Positions 1-8,958 of a stretch of 64,000 bases of DNA are shown here, in pieces. Source of the stretch: Streptomonospora nanhaiensis (GTDB lineage: Bacteria > Actinomycetota > Actinomycetes > Streptosporangiales > Streptosporangiaceae); NCBI RefSeq assembly GCF_026642255.1, contig NZ_CP113264.1:2418001-2482000 (forward strand). Reading direction: 5' to 3'. The notes under the pieces were generated by a model, which worked only from the letters and a program-made list of their open reading frames with translations, did no database searches and was not told where the DNA came from. The position numbers and the translations under genes were made by a program. Position 1 is the first letter of the stretch; each line of letters starts with the position of its first letter.

Positions 1-701
1 CCGTCTTCGACGCCGGCCCCGACTCCCAGAGGGCCCACGCCGAGATCGCCGCCGAGCTGGCCGGGCTGATCGCCGCCCGCAGGGCCGAGCCCGGGCCGGA
101 CGTGGTCTCCCGGATGATCGCCCACCCCGCCGCCTACACGGAGGAGGACCTGGTCGCCGAGCTCGTGGCGGTCCTGGGCGGGGCCCACCAGACCACCTCG
201 GAGTGGATCGGCAACGCGCTGCGCCTGATGCTCACCGACGACCGGTTCTCCGCCTCCCTGTCCGGGGCGCGCAGCAGCGTCCAGGAGGCCCTGACCGAGG
301 TCCTGTGGGAGGACTCCCCGTCGCAGATGAACGCCGGCCGCTTCGCCGTCCACGACGTGGAGCTGGGCGGGAAGGTCGTCCGCAAGGGCGACCTGCTGCT
401 GCTCGGGTACGCCGCGGCCAACAAGGACCCGCGCGTGCACGCCGGCCCGCGCGCGCCCGGCGGCGGGACCAACCACGCCCACCTGTCCTTCTCCCACGGA
501 GAACACGGCTGCCCCCACGCCGCGCGGGGGACGGCCGAGACCATGGCCATCACGGCCATCGAGGTCCTGCTCGACCGTCTGCCCGACATCGAGCTGGCGG
601 TACCCGCCGACGAGGTCCGGTGGCGTCCGTCGCCCTGGGTCCGGGGGGTCGTCTCCCTCCCGGTCACCTTCACTCCAGCACCCCCCCAAGGAGTCATCTG
701 A
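1..701 (+). CDS. Cytochrome P450, CYP157-like, 5' end outside window
   Basis: The coding frame is open from base 3, so the N-terminus lies upstream; 232 codons plus stop are visible. The I-helix is GGAHQTTSEW and the heme loop is SFSHGEHGCPHAARG, with the ligand Cys at 510-512. The K-helix motif reads EVLWEDSP: Trp stands where almost every P450 has the Arg of ExxR. ExxW is known from the actinobacterial CYP157 family, whose members are usually paired with CYP154 at the end of conservon operons (sensor kinase, roadblock, DUF742, GTPase, P450s). The next gene is such a P450 and overlaps this one by one base, so co-translation is likely. That the upstream genes are a conservon is inference. Substrate unknown; electrons would come from a ferredoxin not seen here. 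Confidence 0.85.
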   Translation, partial: VFDAGPDSQRAHAEIAAELAGLIAARRAEPGPDVVSRMIAHPAAYTEEDLVAELVAVLGGAHQTTSEWIGNALRLMLTDDRFSASLSGARSSVQEALTEVLWEDSPSQMNAGRFAVHDVELGGKVVRKGDLLLLGYAAANKDPRVHAGPRAPGGGTNHAHLSFSHGEHGCPHAARGTAETMAITAIEVLLDRLPDIELAVPADEVRWRPSPWVRGVVSLPVTFTPAPPQGVI

Positions 702-1954
702 TGCCCTGTCCCGTTCAGCACACCCCCGACGGAGCGGTCCTCGTCCACGCGGTGCCCGAGGACGTGCAGGCCGACCGCGAGCGCCTGTACCAGGAGGGCC
801 CGGTCGTGCGGGTGGAGCTGCCCGGCGGCGTGCGCGCGTGGGCCACCACCCACCACGAGGTCAGCCGGGCCACGCTCAACGACCCCCGGTTCGTCAAGAG
901 CGTCGCGCACTGGGCCGACTTCCAGAGCGGCGCGGTCACCGCGGAGTGGCCGCTGATGGGGACCATCCCCACCGACGACACCAACATGCTCGCCCTGGAC
1001 GGCGCGCCGCACCGCAGGATGCGCCGGCTCATCGCCAGCCCCTTCTCGGCGCGCCGGGTCGAGAGGCTGCGCCCGCGCATCGAGGCGCTGACCTCCAAGG
1101 CCCTGGACGCGCTGGAGGAGCGGGCGGGCGAGCGGCTGGACCTGCGGTCGGAGTTCACGTTCAAGGTGCCCATGGCCGTGATCGGCGAGCTGTACGGGGT
1201 GGCGGAGGAGGAGTACACCAACCTGGGCGAGATGTACGCCAAGCTCTTCTCCGGCACCACCGAGGAGGGGGAGCACCTCCAGATCTACGCGACCCTGTTC
1301 CAGTTCTTCGCGGAGATGACGGCCCGCAAGAGGGCGGCCGTGGACGAGCACGACGACTTCACCGCCGACCTGCTCCGGGCGGGCGAGGGGGAGGACGACG
1401 CCCTCAGCGACACGGAGATCGCCGTCACCCTGCTGACGGTGGTGGCGGCCGGGCACGAGACGACGGTCAACCTGCTCAACAACGTGGTGCGCGCGCTGCT
1501 CGCCCACCCCGGGCAGCTCGACCGGCTCAGGCGCGGCGAGGTCACGTGGGACGCGGTGGTCGAGGAGACCCTGCGCTACGACCCGCCCAACAACGTCATG
1601 ATGTTCCGGTTCGCCACCGAGGACGTCGAGATCGGCGGCCAGACCATCCGCAAGGGCGAGGCGCTGATGACGCACTACGGCGCCGCGACGCGGGACCGGC
1701 AGGAGTTCGGGGAGGAGCCGCACCCGTCGGTGTTCGACCCGGACCGGACGCAGGGCCGCCACATCTCCTTCGGGTACGGTCCGCACATCTGCCCCGGCGC
1801 GCCCCTGTCGCGCCTGGAGGCCGGGATCATCCTGCCGATGCTCTTCGAGCGCTTCCCCGACCTTCGCCTGGCGGTCCCGGACGAGGAGCTGGAGGTCGTG
1901 GCGGCGCTGTCGGTGACCAGCCTGCGGGAGTTCCCCGTCGTCCTGCGCCCGTAG
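701..1954 (+). CDS. Cytochrome P450, CYP154-like
   Basis: A complete 417-residue bacterial class I P450. The ATG overlaps the previous TGA by one base and has an AAGGAG ribosome site 8 bases upstream; a longer reading of this frame runs through the previous gene and is not used. Motifs: AGHETT in the I-helix (around residue 250), ETLR as ExxR (289-292), and the heme loop SFGYGPHICPG with Cys364. It is soluble, with no signal or anchor. It is the canonical partner of the preceding ExxW P450, matching the CYP157-CYP154 pairs of conservons. A strong hairpin follows directly, so this is the last gene of its operon. Substrate unknown. Confidence 0.88.
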   Translation: MPCPVQHTPDGAVLVHAVPEDVQADRERLYQEGPVVRVELPGGVRAWATTHHEVSRATLNDPRFVKSVAHWADFQSGAVTAEWPLMGTIPTDDTNMLALDGAPHRRMRRLIASPFSARRVERLRPRIEALTSKALDALEERAGERLDLRSEFTFKVPMAVIGELYGVAEEEYTNLGEMYAKLFSGTTEEGEHLQIYATLFQFFAEMTARKRAAVDEHDDFTADLLRAGEGEDDALSDTEIAVTLLTVVAAGHETTVNLLNNVVRALLAHPGQLDRLRRGEVTWDAVVEETLRYDPPNNVMMFRFATEDVEIGGQTIRKGEALMTHYGAATRDRQEFGEEPHPSVFDPDRTQGRHISFGYGPHICPGAPLSRLEAGIILPMLFERFPDLRLAVPDEELEVVAALSVTSLREFPVVLRP

Positions 1955-1963
1955 ACGGTCCGG

Positions 1964-2003
1964 CCGGGGCAGGGGCCCCAGGGAGGGGCGGCCCCTGCCC
2001 CGG
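1964..2003 (+). terminator. Terminator of the P450 operon
   Basis: A perfect 14-bp stem (1964-1977 with 1990-2003) with a 12-base loop starts 10 bases after the P450 stop. There is no T-tract, as is usual for GC-rich actinobacterial terminators. Confidence 0.75.
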
Positions 2004-2116
2004 CGGAGCGGGAAACCGTCGACAACTCCTTACGCCGACAAACCCCTGCATTGACGACGCCGAGTCATAAAATCGGCGGGTCGTGGGTTCTCGCGGAGAA
2101 CACGGGGGAAACGGGA

Positions 2117-3049
2117 ATGGCGTCGATCCGGCTGGCCGCCGCCGCGGCCGTCATCCTCCTCGGGGCCGCCGCGGCCGGCTGCGACGCCGCCGGGGTGCGC
2201 CTCCCGCCCGGCGGCGGGCACGCGCCGGCCGCGCCGTCCGAGCCCGACGGCGCGCGCCCGGCGCCCGGGCCCGCCCGCACCCCCGGCGGGGAGGAGGGGC
2301 CCCGCACCGGTCCGGGGACGGACCCGGAGGAGCGGCCCTCCGCCTCCGACCCCGCGACGGGGGAGGCGCGGGAGCCGGAGGAGGCCCCCGAGGAGGCCGT
2401 CGCGGCGTACATGGAGGCGCTCGCCTCCGGCGACCCCGCACGGATGGCCGCCGGGCTGGCGTACGCGGCCGAGGGCTCCACGGCCCACGACTACCTCGCC
2501 CACCAGGTGTCCGTCGCCCGCGCCGGGGCCGACGGGGGCAGCCCCGCCGCGGTCTTCGAGGCCGAGCGCACCGCCCACGGCTGGAAGCTGTGCCGCGAGT
2601 CCGACCCCGGAGGCGCGCCGGGCTGCTCCGGGTACCGGGGCTTCACCGCGCAGGACGGGCTGGTCGGCGGCCTGCGCGTGAACGGCGGCGACCCCGGTCC
2701 GGGCCTGCTGGTCCCTGCCCCGGGCACGCGTCCCCGGGCGGAGTCCGCGGGGGTGAGCGCCACCCTGCTGACCGCCTACCGGTCGACCACGGCCAAGGCC
2801 CTGGTGGTGACGGTCGGCTTCGAGACGCGCGAGAACGCCGACCTCGACCTGGGGCAGGCCGTCTACCGGAGCGGGAGCGGACACGAGAGCCGGGTGGACG
2901 CCGTCGCGGGACGCCGCGAACTCGACGCGGGGACCCTCGCCCGCGCCGCCTTCCACCTGCCCGGGGCCTCCTCGGGCGGCGTCCTCCGGGTGGGCGGCTG
3001 CCTGGAGGAGTGCTCCTCGCTCGTCGAACTGGCGGTGCCCGTCCGGTGA
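2117..3049 (+). CDS. Secreted lipoprotein of unknown function
   Basis: 310 residues. The chosen ATG opens a lipoprotein signal: MASIRLA, an Ala/Val/Leu/Ile core and a lipobox ending AAAAGC, so Cys around residue 18 would be lipidated and the protein anchored on the outer face of the membrane. An upstream TTG in frame (2051) would put 22 residues before the signal and is less likely. A Pro/Gly/Glu-rich, disordered stretch (about residues 25-95) is followed by a globular part with a helical segment, EEAVAAYMEALASGDP, like those before NTF2-like folds, and then a beta-rich C-terminus with four Cys. No enzymatic motif was seen and the family is not recognised. Confidence 0.75.
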   Translation: MASIRLAAAAAVILLGAAAAGCDAAGVRLPPGGGHAPAAPSEPDGARPAPGPARTPGGEEGPRTGPGTDPEERPSASDPATGEAREPEEAPEEAVAAYMEALASGDPARMAAGLAYAAEGSTAHDYLAHQVSVARAGADGGSPAAVFEAERTAHGWKLCRESDPGGAPGCSGYRGFTAQDGLVGGLRVNGGDPGPGLLVPAPGTRPRAESAGVSATLLTAYRSTTAKALVVTVGFETRENADLDLGQAVYRSGSGHESRVDAVAGRRELDAGTLARAAFHLPGASSGGVLRVGGCLEECSSLVELAVPVR

Positions 3050-3246
3050 GCGCCGGGGCCGTGGCGGAACCGGGCGGGGGCCGCCCTCCGGCGTCGTCGG
3101 GGCTGTGGCCCCACGGAGGCCCCGGTGATAGATTGTGGCGCCACACGGCGCAATTCGTACGAAAGCTATGAGGACCCCGGGCTCGCGCCCCCGGTCCGGA
3201 CACCGCGGGTGACCACGCGGCCCGGCGCCCGGCTGCCGCGCAGACG

Positions 3247-3288
3247 GGCCGGGTCGCTCCCCCTACCCCCCGGGGGAGCGGCCCGGCC
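3247..3288. terminator. Bidirectional terminator between convergent genes
   Basis: A 17-bp stem (3247-3263 with 3272-3288, one T/G exception) and an 8-base loop lie between the converging lipoprotein and ABC-F genes. The rest of 3050-3377 shows no gene. Confidence 0.75.
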
Positions 3289-3377
3289 TCCCGCCGGGAG
3301 CGCCCGGGGACCGGCGAGGCCGAGCACGTGCGCGGTCGAGGAGACTCCCACAGGGAGCGCCCCGGGACGCGCCCGCC

Positions 3378-5063
3378 CTACCTCGCGCGGCGCACCCGGG
3401 CCTCGTCCCACACCGGCTCGGGGGCCTCGTACACGCCCCCGTCCGCGCCGAACACGACGAACCGGTCGAACCCCCGCGCGAACCACCGGTCGTGCGTGAC
3501 CGCCAGGATCGTGCCCTGGTAGGTTTCCAGCGCCGACTCCAGCGCCTCCGCCGACACCACGTCCAGGTTGTCCGTCGGCTCGTCCAGCAGCAGCATGGTC
3601 GTCCCCGACAGCTCCAGCAGCAGCACCTGGAACCGCGCCTGCTGGCCGCCGGACAGCGTGTCGAACGCCTGCTCCGCGGCCGGCGCCAGCTCGTAGCGGT
3701 CCAGCGCCCGCCCCGACTCCTCCCGCGGGATCCCCCGCCGGGACCCCTCGCCCCGGTGCAGGATGTCCAGGAGCGTGCGGCCCGCGAACTCCGGGTGCTC
3801 GTGGGTCTGCGCGAACCACCCGGGCAGCACGCGCGCGCCCAGCCGGGCCGTCCCGGAGTGCTCCACGGAGGGCACCCGCGCCCGCTCCTCCTCCGACAGC
3901 GGGGTCGACTCGGGGGCGCTGCCGCCCCCGGCCAGCAGCCGCAGGAAGTGCGACTTCCCCGACCCGTTCGAGCCCAGCACGGCCACCCGCTCGCCGAACC
4001 AGACCTCCAGGTCGAACGGGCGCATCAGCCCCGTCAGCTCCAGCCCCTCGCACACCAGGGCCCGCTTGCCGGTGCGCCCGCCGCGCAGCCGCATCCGCAG
4101 GCTCTGCTCCCGGGGCAGGTTCTCCGGCGGCCCCGCGTCCTCGAACCGGCGCAGGCGGGTCCGGGCCGACTGGTACCGCGAGGCCATGTCCGAGTTGTAG
4201 GACGCCTTCTGCTTGTAGGTGGCCACCAGCGCCCTCAGCTTGGCGTGCTCCTCGTCCCAGCGCCGCCGCAGCTCGTCCAGGCGCTCGAACCGCTCGCGGC
4301 GCGCCGCGTGGTAGGTGCCGAAGGCGCCCCCGTGCGTCCACGCGGTGTTGCCCGCGGCGCCCAGCTCGACCGTGACGATGCGGTCGGGGACCCGGCTCAG
4401 CAGCTCGCGGTCGTGGGAGACGAACAGCACGGTCTTGGGGGAGGCCAGCAGGGCGTCCTCCAGCCACCGCTTGCCGGGCACGTCCAGGTAGTTGTCCGGC
4501 TCGTCCAGCAGCAGGAGCGGCGACGGCCCCCGCAGGAGGGCCTCGATGACCAGGCGCTTCTGCTCACCGCCCGACAGGGTGCGCACCTCGCGCCACCGGC
4601 AGCGCTCGTAGGGGACGCCCAGTGCGGCCGTGCAGCACTGGTCCCACACCACCTCGGCCTCGTAGCCCCCGGCGTCCCCGTAGCGGGCGATCGCCCCGGC
4701 GTAGCGCATCTGCGTCTTCTCGCCGTCGTCGACCATCATCGCCGCCTCGGCGGCCTCCACGTCGGCGTGCGCCTCGCGCACCGCCGCCGGGGACACCGAC
4801 ACCAGCAGCTCGTGCACGGTGGTCTCGTCGCGTACGTGCCCGATGAACTGCGGCATCACCCCCAGCTCGCCGTCCAGGGTGACCGCTCCCTCCCCGGGGC
4901 GCTGATCGCCGCGCACGATCCGCAGCAGGGTGCTCTTGCCCGCGCCGTTGGCGCCCACCAGCGCCGTCTTGGAACCCTCGCCCACCCGGAAGGACACCGC
5001 GTCCAGCAGGACCCGCCCGTCGGGAAGGGTGTGACTGACCTGGTTGACGTCGATGTAACCCAA
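3378..5063 (-). CDS. ABC-F family ATPase (ribosome-associated type)
   Basis: 561 residues with two ABC ATPase domains on one chain and no membrane segments, the ABC-F plan. Domain 1: Walker A GANGAGKST (about 38-45), signature LSGGEQKR, Walker B LLLLDEPDNYLD. Domain 2: GSNGSGKSH (about 368), signature LSGGQQARF, Walker B MLLLDEPTDNLD. The charged linker between the domains (WDEEHAKLRALVATYKQK and following) is the P-site tRNA interaction region. ABC-F proteins act at the ribosomal E-site in translation control or antibiotic resistance; which role applies here cannot be read. It appears monocistronic, between hairpins at 3247-3288 and 5164-5205. Confidence 0.9.
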   Translation of the reverse strand: MGYIDVNQVSHTLPDGRVLLDAVSFRVGEGSKTALVGANGAGKSTLLRIVRGDQRPGEGAVTLDGELGVMPQFIGHVRDETTVHELLVSVSPAAVREAHADVEAAEAAMMVDDGEKTQMRYAGAIARYGDAGGYEAEVVWDQCCTAALGVPYERCRWREVRTLSGGEQKRLVIEALLRGPSPLLLLDEPDNYLDVPGKRWLEDALLASPKTVLFVSHDRELLSRVPDRIVTVELGAAGNTAWTHGGAFGTYHAARRERFERLDELRRRWDEEHAKLRALVATYKQKASYNSDMASRYQSARTRLRRFEDAGPPENLPREQSLRMRLRGGRTGKRALVCEGLELTGLMRPFDLEVWFGERVAVLGSNGSGKSHFLRLLAGGGSAPESTPLSEEERARVPSVEHSGTARLGARVLPGWFAQTHEHPEFAGRTLLDILHRGEGSRRGIPREESGRALDRYELAPAAEQAFDTLSGGQQARFQVLLLELSGTTMLLLDEPTDNLDVVSAEALESALETYQGTILAVTHDRWFARGFDRFVVFGADGGVYEAPEPVWDEARVRRAR

Positions 5064-5163
5064 GACCGCTCTCCACGTGGGGTTCTGCCGGGACGCGCGG
5101 GGTCGCCGGGCGCGTCCCGGAAGGCTTCCACGCCCCGCTCCGCGTCGGCAACCCGTTTTCCGC

Positions 5164-5205
5164 GGGGCGCGGTCCCGCCCGACCGGGCGGGCGGGACCGC
5201 GCCCC
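5164..5205 (-). terminator. Terminator downstream of the Nudix operon
   Basis: A perfect 17-bp stem (5164-5180 with 5189-5205) with an 8-base loop sits in the 324-base gap between the ABC-F start and the Nudix stop. The remaining gap holds only GC-rich repeats and presumably the ABC-F promoter, which cannot be assigned. Confidence 0.7.
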
Positions 5206-5387
5206 GGACCGGGGCCCGCGCCGCGCGGCCGGACAGTCCGTGGCCGAGGTGACGGCGGTCCTGCGCGAGGGGGCCGCGCCGCGCGGCCGGGCCGCCGCCG
5301 GGTCGGCCCGGGGTCCCGGGGAGCCCCGGTCCGGGCCCTCGCCGAGAGCGGCCACCGCCGCCCGGCCGGGACCCTCCGCCGCCGGAC

Positions 5388-6026
5388 TCAGTCCAGGAGC
5401 CCGTGCATCCGGGCACGTGTCAGGACCGCGATGGTGAAGGCGTCGGTGATCCGCCCGTCGCGGACCATCCCCTCGGCCTCGCTTGGGGACACCACCAGGG
5501 ACCGGCGGAGCCCCTCCCCGACGTCGAGCGGGCCCAGCGACGCCACCCGCGCGGCCCACAGCCGGGCGTGCCCGCCGAACAGCCCCGAGTCCGGGTGCAC
5601 GGAGCCCAGGTCGAACAGCTCCGAGGCCTCCGTGCCGAGCTCCTCGCGGAGTTCGCGGCGCACCCCCGCCTCGCCGGGCTCGCCGTCCTCGCCGAACCCG
5701 CGCGGGGCCTCCACGTGCCAGGCCCGGGTGGCGTGCCGGAAGTGCTCGACCAGCACCACCGAGTCGCCCAGCAGGGGGAGGACGACGGCGCCGGGCTCCC
5801 GGTCCGAGCCCAGCACGCGCACGTAGGCGCCCAGGCGGCCGTCCGGGAAGCGCACGGCGTCCCGCACCACCGTGACGTACTCGTCCGCGTAGACGACGCC
5901 GACGCTCCCGCCCGCGCGCTCCCGCGCCTTGGCCACGTCCTCCGGGTCGGTGAGGATCTCGATCCCCCCGGAGAGGTTGGTGAACTCCTCCGGGCGGGAG
6001 GCGCGCAACGCGGTGTAGGGATCCAC
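5388..6026 (-). CDS. Nudix hydrolase, ADP-ribose pyrophosphatase-like
   Basis: 212 residues. A complete Nudix box runs from Gly110 (GFGEDGEPGEAG) to RRELREELGT (about 123-132), matching Gx5Ex7REUxEExG with all metal-binding Glu present. The preceding sheet region (VVLPLLGDSVVLVEHFRH) and the APRG turn before the box resemble ADP-ribose/NDP-sugar pyrophosphatases, but length and substrate loops do not settle the substrate. It starts 30 bases after the stop of the 505-residue gene upstream, so the two form an operon. It could equally be a general nucleotide-sugar housecleaning enzyme. Confidence 0.85.
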   Translation of the reverse strand: MDPYTALRASRPEEFTNLSGGIEILTDPEDVAKARERAGGSVGVVYADEYVTVVRDAVRFPDGRLGAYVRVLGSDREPGAVVLPLLGDSVVLVEHFRHATRAWHVEAPRGFGEDGEPGEAGVRRELREELGTEASELFDLGSVHPDSGLFGGHARLWAARVASLGPLDVGEGLRRSLVVSPSEAEGMVRDGRITDAFTIAVLTRARMHGLLD

Positions 6027-6056
6027 GGGTCTCCCACGGTCGGGCCCGTCCAGGGG

Positions 6057-7574
6057 TCACTCCTCGTCGTTGACCTGCTGGTCGGAGGGGCGGCCGGCGA
6101 CACTGTCGTCGGCGTGGACCCGGCCGCGGTCCTCCCTGAACAGACGGACGATGTCGTCGAGGTCGCTCTTGGCGTTCCCCAGCCGCATGGTCGGAAACGT
6201 GATGCTGTGGGACAGGCTCCTCGCGGCGGGCGAGAACCGGTCGCGGAACACCAGGCGCGCCACCAGCGGGGCCTGGGCCGCGGCCACCCCCAGTCCCGCC
6301 AGGACGAGGTTGTCCTCCGACAGGACGGTGACCGTCATCCCCGGCGCCTGGAGGACCAGGTCGGTGACGATCGAGCGGGGACCGCCCCGTCCGGCCGCCG
6401 GACCGCCCAGCCTGCGCGCCGTGCGCAGCATCTGCGCGTGCGACCGGGCCGCGGCCCGGGTGAGCTCCGCGAACTCCTCGGGGTCGGGGACCCGGTCCCA
6501 GCTCAGACCGGTGGTCAGGCGGCCCACCGCGTCCGTGTAGGCCCTCCACTCCCCGCTCGCCCTCAGCCGGACGACGGCCTCCAGCGACAGGTCCGTGTAG
6601 GAGTTGGGGCCGTCGAGGGCGCGGTACAGGGTGTCGGCGTAGACGCCGCGGAAGGTGGTGAGCAGGCGGGCCAGGGCCTCGGGGTCCGCCTCCGGTCCCG
6701 CGCCGTCCAGCTCCTGGAGCACGCTCCTCGGGGGCGACTGGGGAGGGGTGTGGGCGTTGGCGCCGCCCAGGGTGGGCAGGGCCGTGTTGTACACGAGGTC
6801 CACCAGGTGCTTGACGGGTACGACGTGGTCGCCCTCCCGGAGCAGGCGCTCGTGCGGCAGGGTCCCCTCCCGGGTGAGGAAGCGCTGGTAGACCGTGCTG
6901 CGGGTGATCTGCCCGGTGTCCTGCTCGGCCCCGGCCGCGAAGGCCGCGACCTCCCGCAGCAGGGTCCGGCGCATGTCGTCCACCTGTTCGCGCGGCAGGC
7001 CCAGGCCCTCGGCCAGCCGGTGGGGGTCGAGCTCGTGGACACGTGCCACGCGCTCGGTGAAGAACCGGTTGGTGTCGGCCGTGAAGGCGGAGTTGGCCTC
7101 GTCGTCCCAGGAGTAGCGCAGGCAGGCGGGACGGGTCTGGCGCACGAGCTCGGTCCACGCGTCGAAGACGCCGTCGTCCACCGTGAACGCGGGCCTCTCG
7201 TCGGCCGACCGCTCGTAGAGCAGGTAGGGGATGATCGCGCGCTCGTCGAGCAGGGTGGCCAGGGCCGCCCGCTCCCCGGGGTCGCACCCCGGGGCGTAGT
7301 GGCGGTTGAGCACCGGGTTGTTCAGCAGGAAAGCACGGTTGACGAGCAGCGTTCCGCTGTTGACCAGCGCGCGGCGCAGCTCCGCGCCGGCTGCGGCGTC
7401 GACCTCGTCCGTGCCGTCCCACGGCCTGGCGTCCTGGCGTTCGGCCGCCAGGTCGGGGGGCATCCACTGGTTGTCCAGGGCCTGGGCGAAGGCCGGGGCG
7501 TCGGGCAGGTCGTCGAAGCCCAGCCTGGCGCCGTCGTCGGGGGAGCGGTCGTCGGTGACGGGCGGAGGGGGCAT
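6057..7574 (-). CDS. Uncharacterised 505-residue protein
   Basis: No family recognised. The protein looks soluble and mostly helical, with an Asp/Pro-rich start and no signal peptide, membrane segment, nucleotide-binding loop or metal motif visible. Noticeable segments are NRAFLLNNPVLNRHYAPG (about residues 77-95), a helical centre around VYQRFLTREGTLPHERLL, and a C-terminal SLSHSITFPTMRLGNAKSDL followed by an acidic tail. Codon use is typical of the host. It is the first gene of a two-gene operon with the Nudix hydrolase 30 bases downstream, which suggests nucleotide or stress metabolism but is no proof. Confidence 0.75.
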   Translation of the reverse strand: MPPPPVTDDRSPDDGARLGFDDLPDAPAFAQALDNQWMPPDLAAERQDARPWDGTDEVDAAAGAELRRALVNSGTLLVNRAFLLNNPVLNRHYAPGCDPGERAALATLLDERAIIPYLLYERSADERPAFTVDDGVFDAWTELVRQTRPACLRYSWDDEANSAFTADTNRFFTERVARVHELDPHRLAEGLGLPREQVDDMRRTLLREVAAFAAGAEQDTGQITRSTVYQRFLTREGTLPHERLLREGDHVVPVKHLVDLVYNTALPTLGGANAHTPPQSPPRSVLQELDGAGPEADPEALARLLTTFRGVYADTLYRALDGPNSYTDLSLEAVVRLRASGEWRAYTDAVGRLTTGLSWDRVPDPEEFAELTRAAARSHAQMLRTARRLGGPAAGRGGPRSIVTDLVLQAPGMTVTVLSEDNLVLAGLGVAAAQAPLVARLVFRDRFSPAARSLSHSITFPTMRLGNAKSDLDDIVRLFREDRGRVHADDSVAGRPSDQQVNDEE

Positions 7575-7911
7575 GGGGGCGGCCCTTCCTCGGGAAGTGC
7601 CCGCGGGGCGGAGCCGGGGCGGAGTGGCCGACCCGCGGACCGGGAGGGCCTCCCCGTCGCCTCTCGGACAGCGGGGTTCCCTGCGCGGTCCGGACCCCGG
7701 TGACCTGCCGGAACGCGCTCAGCAGGGCCCGGCGCCCGGGGCCGGGACCCACTGTGTGTCGGAGCGCCGCCCGCGCCCCGCGCGGTAGTTGTATGGGTGC
7801 TCGGGGAGAGGGGACGGGGCCGGGGCGCCCGTCCGCCGACCCGTACGTGAACGGGGCCGGGCCGGGGGAGTGCGGCCGGGCGCCCGGGACCACCACCGAG
7901 CAGGGGGACGC
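7575..7911. promoter_or_regulatory. Divergent intergenic region
   Basis: A 337-base gap between divergent genes must hold promoters for both. An AT-rich spot (GTAGTTGTATGG near 7783-7797) stands out, but no -35/-10 pair can be assigned with confidence. No coding signal is seen. Confidence 0.4.
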
Positions 7912-8880
7912 ATGCAGATCGGGTACAAGCTGGCGACCGAGGCCTTCGGGCCCGAGGAGCTCATCCGGCAGGCGGTGCTGGCCGAGCGCGCCGGGTTCGA
8001 CTTCGTGGAGATCAGCGACCACTACCACCCCTGGCTGGACAACCAGGGCCACTCGCCGTTCACCTGGACCGTGCTCGGCGCCATCGCGGCCAGGACCGAG
8101 CGGATCGGGCTGGTGACCGGGGTGACCTGCCCGACGGTGCGCTACCACCCGGCGATCATCGCCCAGGCCGCCGCGACCCTGGCCCTGGTCTCCCAGGGGC
8201 GCTTCGTCCTCGGCGTCGGCTCCGGGGAGCGGCTCAACGAGCACGTCGTCGGCCAGGAGTTCCCCGACTCGGTCCACGTGCGCCACGACATGCTGCGCGA
8301 GGCCCTGGAGATCATCCGCCTGCTCTGGAGCGGCGGCTACCAGTCCTACGAGGGCGACTACCTGCGCCTGGAGGACGCCCGCGTCTTCGACCTGCCCGAC
8401 ACCCTGCCGCTGATCGCCGTGGCGGCCAGCGGAGGGGTGTCGGCCAGGCTCGCGGCCGAGTTCGGCGACGGGCTGTTCGCCACCGAGGCCAAGGGCGAGA
8501 TCGTGCGGGACTACCGCGACGCCGGCGGCGACGGTCCGGGCTACGCCGAGGTGCCCATGGCCTGGGCGCAGGACGAGCACACCGCCGCGCAGGCGGCCCT
8601 GGAGACCTCCCGCTGGGCCCTGACCGGGTGGAAGGTCATGAGCGAGCTGCCCAACCCGGTCAACTTCGCGGCCGCCACCACCACGGTCCGGGAGGAGGAC
8701 GTCCTGGCGCACTTCGCCTGCGGGCCCGACCCCGAGCGCTACGTCGAGGCCGCCCGCAAGTACGTGGACGCGGGCTTCGACCGCCTGGTCATGCAGAACG
8801 CGGGGCCCGACCCCGACGGGTTCGTCGACTTCTACCGGCGCGAGCTGGACGGACCCCTGCGCGCGCTCTCCCCGTCCTGA
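7912..8880 (+). CDS. F420-dependent LLM-class oxidoreductase (F420-dependent G6PDH-like)
   Basis: 322 residues, a luciferase-like TIM barrel. The ATG was chosen for its GGGGGAC ribosome site and because it begins directly with the first barrel strand, MQIGYKLATEAFGPEEL. The active-site-type segment EISDHYHPWLDNQGH and the core VLGVGSGERLNEHVVG are typical of the F420-dependent subfamily grouped with glucose-6-phosphate dehydrogenase. Such enzymes transfer hydride between deazaflavin F420 and an alcohol or sugar phosphate; the substrate here is not determined. Monocistronic, with a strong hairpin after the stop. Confidence 0.88.
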   Translation: MQIGYKLATEAFGPEELIRQAVLAERAGFDFVEISDHYHPWLDNQGHSPFTWTVLGAIAARTERIGLVTGVTCPTVRYHPAIIAQAAATLALVSQGRFVLGVGSGERLNEHVVGQEFPDSVHVRHDMLREALEIIRLLWSGGYQSYEGDYLRLEDARVFDLPDTLPLIAVAASGGVSARLAAEFGDGLFATEAKGEIVRDYRDAGGDGPGYAEVPMAWAQDEHTAAQAALETSRWALTGWKVMSELPNPVNFAAATTTVREEDVLAHFACGPDPERYVEAARKYVDAGFDRLVMQNAGPDPDGFVDFYRRELDGPLRALSPS

Positions 8881-8886
8881 GCCGTG

Positions 8887-8919
8887 CCGTCCGCCGGGCC
8901 CGCAGTGCCCGGCGGACGG
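8887..8919. terminator. Bidirectional terminator
   Basis: A perfect 13-bp stem (8887-8899 with 8907-8919) and a 7-base loop lie between the converging oxidoreductase and Mrr-like genes. Confidence 0.75.
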
Positions 8920-8958
8920 CGGGGAGCGCGAGGCTCAGGCCCGCGGGGACCGAGCCGC

